This document shows, piece by piece, positions 60,433-64,000 of a stretch of 64,000 bases of DNA. The DNA comes from Duganella radicis (GTDB lineage: Bacteria; Pseudomonadota; Gammaproteobacteria; Burkholderiales; Burkholderiaceae_D). The DNA is taken from assembly GCF_009720825.1 (NCBI RefSeq), contig NZ_WNKY01000008.1, forward strand, positions 62,001 through 126,000. The letters are read 5' to 3'. The notes below the pieces were generated by a model that saw nothing but the letters and a program-made list of their open reading frames with translations, was not told the DNA's origin and did not search any database. Every line of letters starts with the position of its first letter. Position 1 is the first letter of the stretch. The position numbers and the translations under genes are program-made.

Positions 60433-61895
60433 CGCTGCAACTCCACCGCGCCCGTCAACGACGACAGCGGGGCGGCGCCGGCAAACTCGGTGCTGATAAC
60501 GGTGGTGGTGGCGGGCACCGTCATGAAGAAGCGGCCCACGCCCAGCACGGTGGCGCTGGCGGTGGCGCCGGCCGGGACCGGGCAGGACAGCAGCGCCACA
60601 TTCAGCACGCGGCGTTTGGCCTGGCCCGGCTGGTGGGCGGCCGACGGCGCCTGGAAATTGGCGCTGCCGCTGCTGTAGGGCGTGGCGGTCACGGCGCCGG
60701 CCGGGTAGCCGCTGGCGGACGGCGGTCCCGGCGTGTACAGGGTGGACCAGGCGCTGGTGGCAAACGGCGTGTAGCCGGCCGCCGGCTCGGTGGGCGAGGC
60801 GCTGTAGGCCGAGTAGGGCACGGCTTTGGCAAACGACCACAGGGGCCCGTATTGCGGCGCGGTGTTGCTGCTGTCGCCGGGCAGCGGATCGGCGCGTGTC
60901 CACAGCTTGACGCCGCCGCTGGTCCAGGTGGCGGCGGTCTGGGTGGCGGCGGCCGGCGACATCCAGCTGATGCCGCTGTAGGCAAAGGATTTGATGTTGC
61001 TGTCGGGCGGGGCTGGTTCCGGCATGCAGTTGCCGCCGCTGTAGTTGTCGAAGCGGGAGTTCAGGTGCAGGTACAGCGAGGCCAGCGGAAAGCCGCGCTG
61101 TACGTTCAGCGTGCCGCCGGTCACGCCGGGCATCAGCATGGTGCCGGCGCAGACGAAGGGACCGACCACGCTGGTGCTGAAATTGCCGGCGGCGCCCGGT
61201 ACGCCGGGCGGCGACAGCGGATCGATCAGAAAGTTCTCCGGCGTGCTGCCGTTGGGGTTCAGGTTCATCAGGTTGTAGGCCACGCCGCGCCGGAAGCCGA
61301 ATTCCACCAGTTCGTTGTAGGCCGGGTTCGCGCTGTTGGCGCGCGAGGCGGCCGGGGCGGCGGCCTGGGCGCAGATGGCCAGCGGCGTCACCGGAATGGT
61401 CATGCGTCCGGCCACGGCGCGCGCGGCGGCGGAGATGCTGGCCGGCACGGCGCCGCCAAAACGCATGAACAGGGTGGCGACGTTGCTGACGCTGGCATCG
61501 AGCGCGGCGGTGTCGACCCTGGCGTACAGCAGGCCGGCCGGGGCCGATGAGGCGCTGGCGGCGTCGCTCCAGCCACCGTCGGGCGTCGCCGGGGCGGCGG
61601 CAAAGCTTAGCGCCGCGCTCGACCAGGGCACCGACTGGGTGTTGTACTGGTAGGTGTAGCCGAGCGCGGCGGTGGCGGCCGCGCTGACGGCCTTGTCGAT
61701 GCCGGCGCTGGTGCCGTTCAGCTCGCGCGCGGCGGCCAGCGCCACGGCGTCCGCCAACGCCTGCAATTCCACCCGGCGGTTGTAGGCCTGCGCCAGGTCG
61801 AGCGCCAGCCCGGCCATGCTCAGCAAGGCCACCACCATCACGGCAAACATAACGAAGATGGCGCCGCGCTGACGCGGCAGGCGGGTAGGGCGCAT
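60429..61895 (-). CDS. TadG-like pilus assembly protein
   Basis: A 488-residue protein with the Tad-G N-terminal domain: RQRGAIFVMFAVMVVALLSMAGLALDLAQAYNRRVELQALADAVALAAARELNG (helix about 12-32), then a long extracytoplasmic region rich in Ala/Ser/Pro/Gly. TadG proteins have a role in Flp pilus assembly or anchoring. GGAGA nine bases before the ATG at 61895 sets the start. No tadA ATPase, prepilin peptidase or flp pilin gene lies in this window, so the machine, if any, is elsewhere. Confidence 0.83.
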   Translation of the reverse strand: MRPTRLPRQRGAIFVMFAVMVVALLSMAGLALDLAQAYNRRVELQALADAVALAAARELNGTSAGIDKAVSAAATAALGYTYQYNTQSVPWSSAALSFAAAPATPDGGWSDAASASSAPAGLLYARVDTAALDASVSNVATLFMRFGGAVPASISAAARAVAGRMTIPVTPLAICAQAAAPAASRANSANPAYNELVEFGFRRGVAYNLMNLNPNGSTPENFLIDPLSPPGVPGAAGNFSTSVVGPFVCAGTMLMPGVTGGTLNVQRGFPLASLYLHLNSRFDNYSGGNCMPEPAPPDSNIKSFAYSGISWMSPAAATQTAATWTSGGVKLWTRADPLPGDSSNTAPQYGPLWSFAKAVPYSAYSASPTEPAAGYTPFATSAWSTLYTPGPPSASGYPAGAVTATPYSSGSANFQAPSAAHQPGQAKRRVLNVALLSCPVPAGATASATVLGVGRFFMTVPATTTVISTEFAGAAPLSSLTGAVELQR

Positions 61896-61976
61896 GCGAC
61901 GGTCTCCTGGGTGGACTGACGGTTTGATTCTATCCAGCAGGAAATATCGGCGCTTGACGCGGCGCAAGCATGCTCC

Positions 61977-61991
61977 TGACAGAAACTGTCA
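61977..61991. promoter_or_regulatory. TGACAG-AAA-CTGTCA inverted repeat
   Basis: A perfect 6-bp inverted repeat between the divergent TadG-like and VOC genes, with TTGACG at 61954-61959 just upstream. Possible operator; no matching regulator is adjacent. Confidence 0.35.
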
Positions 61992-62040
61992 CAGCCTCCT
62001 CGTAAACTGGCTTCGTTATCAATGTTGAACGGAGAATCAC

Positions 62041-62406
62041 ATGAGCCCGGATTACGTCCTGCTGTACGTCGACCAGCCTGCCGCCAGCGGCGCTTTTTAT
62101 GCCGACCTACTGAACTTGCAACCGGTGGAGTCGTCGCCGACCTTTGTGCTGTTCGTGCTGCCGTCCGGCCTCAAGCTGGGGCTGTGGTCGCGCCACACGG
62201 CCGAACCCAAGGTGCTGGCCTCGGGCGGCGGCAGCGAGCTGGCGTTCGCGGTGCCCGACCGCAGCGTGGTCAACGACATGCACGCCGACTGGGCTGCGCG
62301 CGGCCTGGCGATCGCCCAGCGCCCCACCGCCATGGACTTTGGCTACACCTTTGTGGCACTGGACCGCGATGGTCACCGCTTGCGCGTGCTGGCGCTGGAG
62401 ATGTGA
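62041..62406 (+). CDS. VOC-superfamily (glyoxalase/bleomycin-resistance type) protein
   Basis: A 121-residue single protein made of two beta-alpha-beta-beta-beta modules: VLLYVDQPAASGAFYADLLNLQPVESSPTFVLFVLPSGLKLGLWS in the first, AFAVPDRSVVNDMHADWAARGLAI and FGYTFVALDRDGHRLRVLALEM in the second. Such proteins include metal-dependent lyases, dioxygenases and drug-binding resistance proteins; the end DRDGHRLRV has the family's usual metal-side Asp/His/Glu layout but the activity is unknown. GGAGA precedes the ATG. A terminator follows. Confidence 0.87.
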   Translation: MSPDYVLLYVDQPAASGAFYADLLNLQPVESSPTFVLFVLPSGLKLGLWSRHTAEPKVLASGGGSELAFAVPDRSVVNDMHADWAARGLAIAQRPTAMDFGYTFVALDRDGHRLRVLALEM

Positions 62407-62410
62407 GAGG

Positions 62411-62432
62411 GGCGGCCGCGGCCGCCTTTTTT
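62411..62432 (+). terminator. Intrinsic terminator after the VOC gene
   Basis: GGCGGC-CGCG-GCCGCC (62411-62426) with six T residues at 62427-62432, five bases after the VOC stop. It insulates the VOC gene from the sugar operon promoter. Confidence 0.85.
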
Positions 62433-62440
62433 CATTTCCG

Positions 62441-62470
62441 TTGACACTCAAAATCAAGGGATGCTATATT
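62441..62470 (+). promoter_or_regulatory. Sigma-70 promoter of the sugar-uptake locus
   Basis: Consensus TTGACA at 62441-62446, 18 bases, TATATT at 62465-62470, so a start near 62477. It lies 140 bases before the binding-protein gene and directly ahead of the operator at 62481-62496. Confidence 0.8.
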
Positions 62471-62480
62471 TCTCTTGTGA

Positions 62481-62496
62481 TTGGTAACGTTTCCAA
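62481..62496. promoter_or_regulatory. LacI/GalR-type operator
   Basis: TTGGTAACGTTTCCAA, a near-palindrome with central CG as in LacI/GalR-family operators, just downstream of the predicted transcript start, where a repressor would block elongation. The LacI-family gene beginning at 63927 is the likely partner. Confidence 0.78.
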
Positions 62497-62527
62497 TTTC
62501 ACCCTCGTCTCTTCGCCCCGCGAAGTT

Positions 62528-62557
62528 ACCGGCGCCTTGGGCGGCGCCGGTTTTTTT
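62528..62557 (+). terminator. Leader terminator before the sugar-binding gene, with upstream hairpin
   Basis: A 9-bp stem ACCGGCGCC/GGCGCCGGT (62528-62536 with 62543-62551) and seven T residues (62551-62557), 53 bases ahead of the ATG at 62610. A second small hairpin, CTTCGC-CCC-GCGAAG, sits at 62511-62525. The bases GTTACC at 62525-62530 can also pair with GGTAAC in the operator at 62483-62488, overlapping the terminator stem. This looks like a leader attenuator or a short RNA of about 80 bases. Confidence 0.75.
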
Positions 62558-62609
62558 GCGCGCAGGAAGACGCTAGTATCTGGTTGTCACAAGCATATAT
62601 GGAGACTGG

Positions 62610-63875
62610 ATGGACAAGCACACCGTGGGCGCGCTGCGCCGTGCAGGGACTTTGCTGGCCATGCTGACGCTGGGCGTCAGCGGCGCCGGCGCCGTGCAAG
62701 CGGCCGCTGCCGCGCCCAGGGCGGAAGTGATGCATTGGTGGACCTCCAGCAGCGAATCGGCCGCCGTGCGCAAGTTCGCCGATGCTTACCGCGCCGCCGG
62801 CGGCGTCTGGGGCGATACCGCGATCGCAGGCGCCGATCAGGCCAAGGCGGTGGCCATCAACCGTATCGTCGGCGGCAACCCGCCCACCGCCGCCCAGTTC
62901 AACACCACCAAGCAGTTCCGCGACCTGATCGACCAGGGTTCGCTCAACAATGTCGACGACATCGCCGCGCGCGACCGCTGGGACCAGTTGATGCCGCAGC
63001 CGATTCTGGATGTGATCAAGGTGAAGGGCCACTTCTACGCGGTGCCGGTGGACATTCATATGTCGACCTGGATCTGGTATTCCAAGGCCGCCTTCAAGAA
63101 AGCCGGCATTGTGAAAGAGCCGGCCACGCCGGACGAACTGTTCGCCGCGCTGGACAAACTGAAAGCGGCCGGCCTGGTCGGCCTGGCCCATGGCGGCCAG
63201 CCTTGGCAGGAGAATATCCTGTTCCAGGCCATGTTGGCCAATGTCGGCGGCAAGGAACTGTACTTGCAAGTACTGCGCGACCGTAATCCAAAGGCCATCA
63301 ATTCCGAAGCGTTCAAGAAAGTGCTGCTGGCCTTCAAGCGCCTGCAAGGTTATGTGGACACCGGCTCGCCCAACCGCAACTGGAACGACGCCACCGCCAT
63401 GCTGATCAGCGGCAAGGCCGGCGTGCAGATCATGGGCGACTGGGCCAAGGGTGAATTCGCCGCCGCCAGGCAGACGGCCGGCAAGGACTTCGGCTGCATT
63501 CCCGGTCTGGGCGCCAACGTGCCTTACCTGATCCAGGGCGATGCCTTTGTGTTCCCGAAGACCAGCAATCCGGACGCGGTGCGCGCGCAGAAGCTGCTGG
63601 CCACCACCATGCTGACGCCGGGCGCGCAGCTGGAGTTCAACAAGATCAAGGGCTCGCTGCCGATCCTGAGCAATGCCGATGCGTCCGGCATGGATGTCTG
63701 CGCGCAGGCCGGCATGGCGATTCTGAAGGATAAGTCGCGCGCGGTCGGCATGATCGAGGTGTTCCTGACGCCCGACCAGAACGGCGCATTGCAGGATGTG
63801 CTGACCACGTTCTGGAACACCCGCATGCCGGTGGAGAAGGCGCAGAAGGGGGTCGTCGCGGCGTTGCAAGATTGA
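62610..63875 (+). CDS. Carbohydrate ABC transporter substrate-binding protein (family 1)
   Basis: A 421-residue periplasmic protein: signal peptide to about residue 32 (VQAAAAAP), then VMHWWTSSSESAAVRKFADAYRAAGGVW, the opening of sugar-type binding proteins in the UgpB/MalE class, with GVPVDIHMSTWIWYSKAAFKKAGI near the hinge-like middle. It binds a sugar (unknown) for ABC uptake; permease and ATPase genes would be to the right of the window. GGAG five bases before the ATG fits. Regulated by the promoter, LacI-type operator and leader structure just upstream. Confidence 0.9.
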   Translation: MDKHTVGALRRAGTLLAMLTLGVSGAGAVQAAAAAPRAEVMHWWTSSSESAAVRKFADAYRAAGGVWGDTAIAGADQAKAVAINRIVGGNPPTAAQFNTTKQFRDLIDQGSLNNVDDIAARDRWDQLMPQPILDVIKVKGHFYAVPVDIHMSTWIWYSKAAFKKAGIVKEPATPDELFAALDKLKAAGLVGLAHGGQPWQENILFQAMLANVGGKELYLQVLRDRNPKAINSEAFKKVLLAFKRLQGYVDTGSPNRNWNDATAMLISGKAGVQIMGDWAKGEFAAARQTAGKDFGCIPGLGANVPYLIQGDAFVFPKTSNPDAVRAQKLLATTMLTPGAQLEFNKIKGSLPILSNADASGMDVCAQAGMAILKDKSRAVGMIEVFLTPDQNGALQDVLTTFWNTRMPVEKAQKGVVAALQD

Positions 63876-63926
63876 CGGGCGCGCGTTATCCTTGCCGCCG
63901 CATAGACAGAACGGATAAGGGAACTC

Positions 63927-64000
63927 GTGGCAACTATCAAAGACGTAGCCCGGCTGGCGGGCGTGGGATTGGGCACCGCTTCGCGCGTCATCAGCGGCAA
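63927..64000 (+). CDS. LacI-family transcriptional regulator, N-terminus only
   Basis: The first 24 codons (GTG start, AAGGGA ribosome site) read TIKDVARLAGVGLGTASRVISG, the LacI-type helix-turn-helix. The remainder lies beyond the window edge. It follows the sugar-binding gene by 51 bases and likely binds TTGGTAACGTTTCCAA at 62481-62496 and so regulates the locus, with the sugar as inducer (inference). Confidence 0.9.
   Translation, partial: MATIKDVARLAGVGLGTASRVISG

Overview
The window is high-GC Gram-negative DNA, densely packed on both strands. Its gene content fits a betaproteobacterium of the order Burkholderiales, most likely an Oxalobacteraceae relative of Massilia, Duganella or Janthinobacterium. 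The supporting signs are a TctDE/Bug-type uptake locus, an aryl polyene cluster, a GlrK-QseG-GlrR locus, a Tad-pilin remnant locus and a 4-amino-4-deoxyarabinose-type lipid A operon. This placement is inferred from gene families, not from a search.

Region by region. (1) 1-5228, minus strand: a translationally coupled lipid A aminoarabinose-type operon (Mth938-like protein, ArnT, ArnE/F-like, ArnB-like, ArnC-like, ArnA-type formyltransferase running off the left edge). (2) 5415-7992, plus: alanine aminotransferase and homoserine dehydrogenase. (3) 7999-12013, minus: a small periplasmic BON-domain protein with a near-perfect sigma-54 promoter and a TGTC-N10-GACA enhancer site, beside glrR, a qseG-like lipoprotein gene and glrK, which probably control it. 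(4) 12083-12865, minus: an RraB-like gene and a decayed fusion of a HEPN/MNT nucleotidyltransferase pair. (5) 12873-21329: a TctE/TctD two-component pair, divergent from a porin, a lone Bug-type binding protein and a complete ABC importer.

(6) 21510-37834, plus: an 18-gene aryl polyene pigment cluster, nearly all genes overlapping. It has acyl carrier proteins, ketosynthases and a chain-length factor, ketoreductase, dehydratases, an adenylating enzyme fused to one dehydratase, ammonia-lyase, thioesterase, acyltransferases, glycosyltransferase, LolA-like carrier, MMPL exporter, lipoprotein, and a flavoenzyme with halogenase hallmarks. A phosphopantetheinyl transferase follows at 38808. (7) 37854-41488: a polysaccharide deacetylase, an NmrA-like gene that has lost its N-terminus opposite an HxlR regulator with a clear operator between them, and a small antitoxin/PIN pair. 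(8) 41560-48756: an MFS-PlsC fusion, a KaiC-like ATPase coupled to a hybrid kinase, and a diguanylate cyclase.

(9) 48843-55387: a tripartite RND efflux operon with its TetR-family gene and an operator placed inside the promoter. (10) 55475-57208: FAH-family hydrolase, sirtuin and tRNA-Pro(GGG). (11) 57207-61895, minus: three paralogous coiled-coil/membrane-anchor proteins around decayed genes, followed (upstream in transcription) by TadE-, TadE- and TadG-like genes. (12) 62041-64000: a VOC protein, then a sugar ABC binding protein whose promoter has a LacI-type operator and a leader terminator, and the start of the lacI-type regulator.

Most noteworthy are the sigma-54/GlrR-type control of the BON gene, the halogenase-like enzyme in the aryl polyene cluster, the coiled-coil paralog family, and the promoter-operator-terminator leader at 62.4-62.6 kb.
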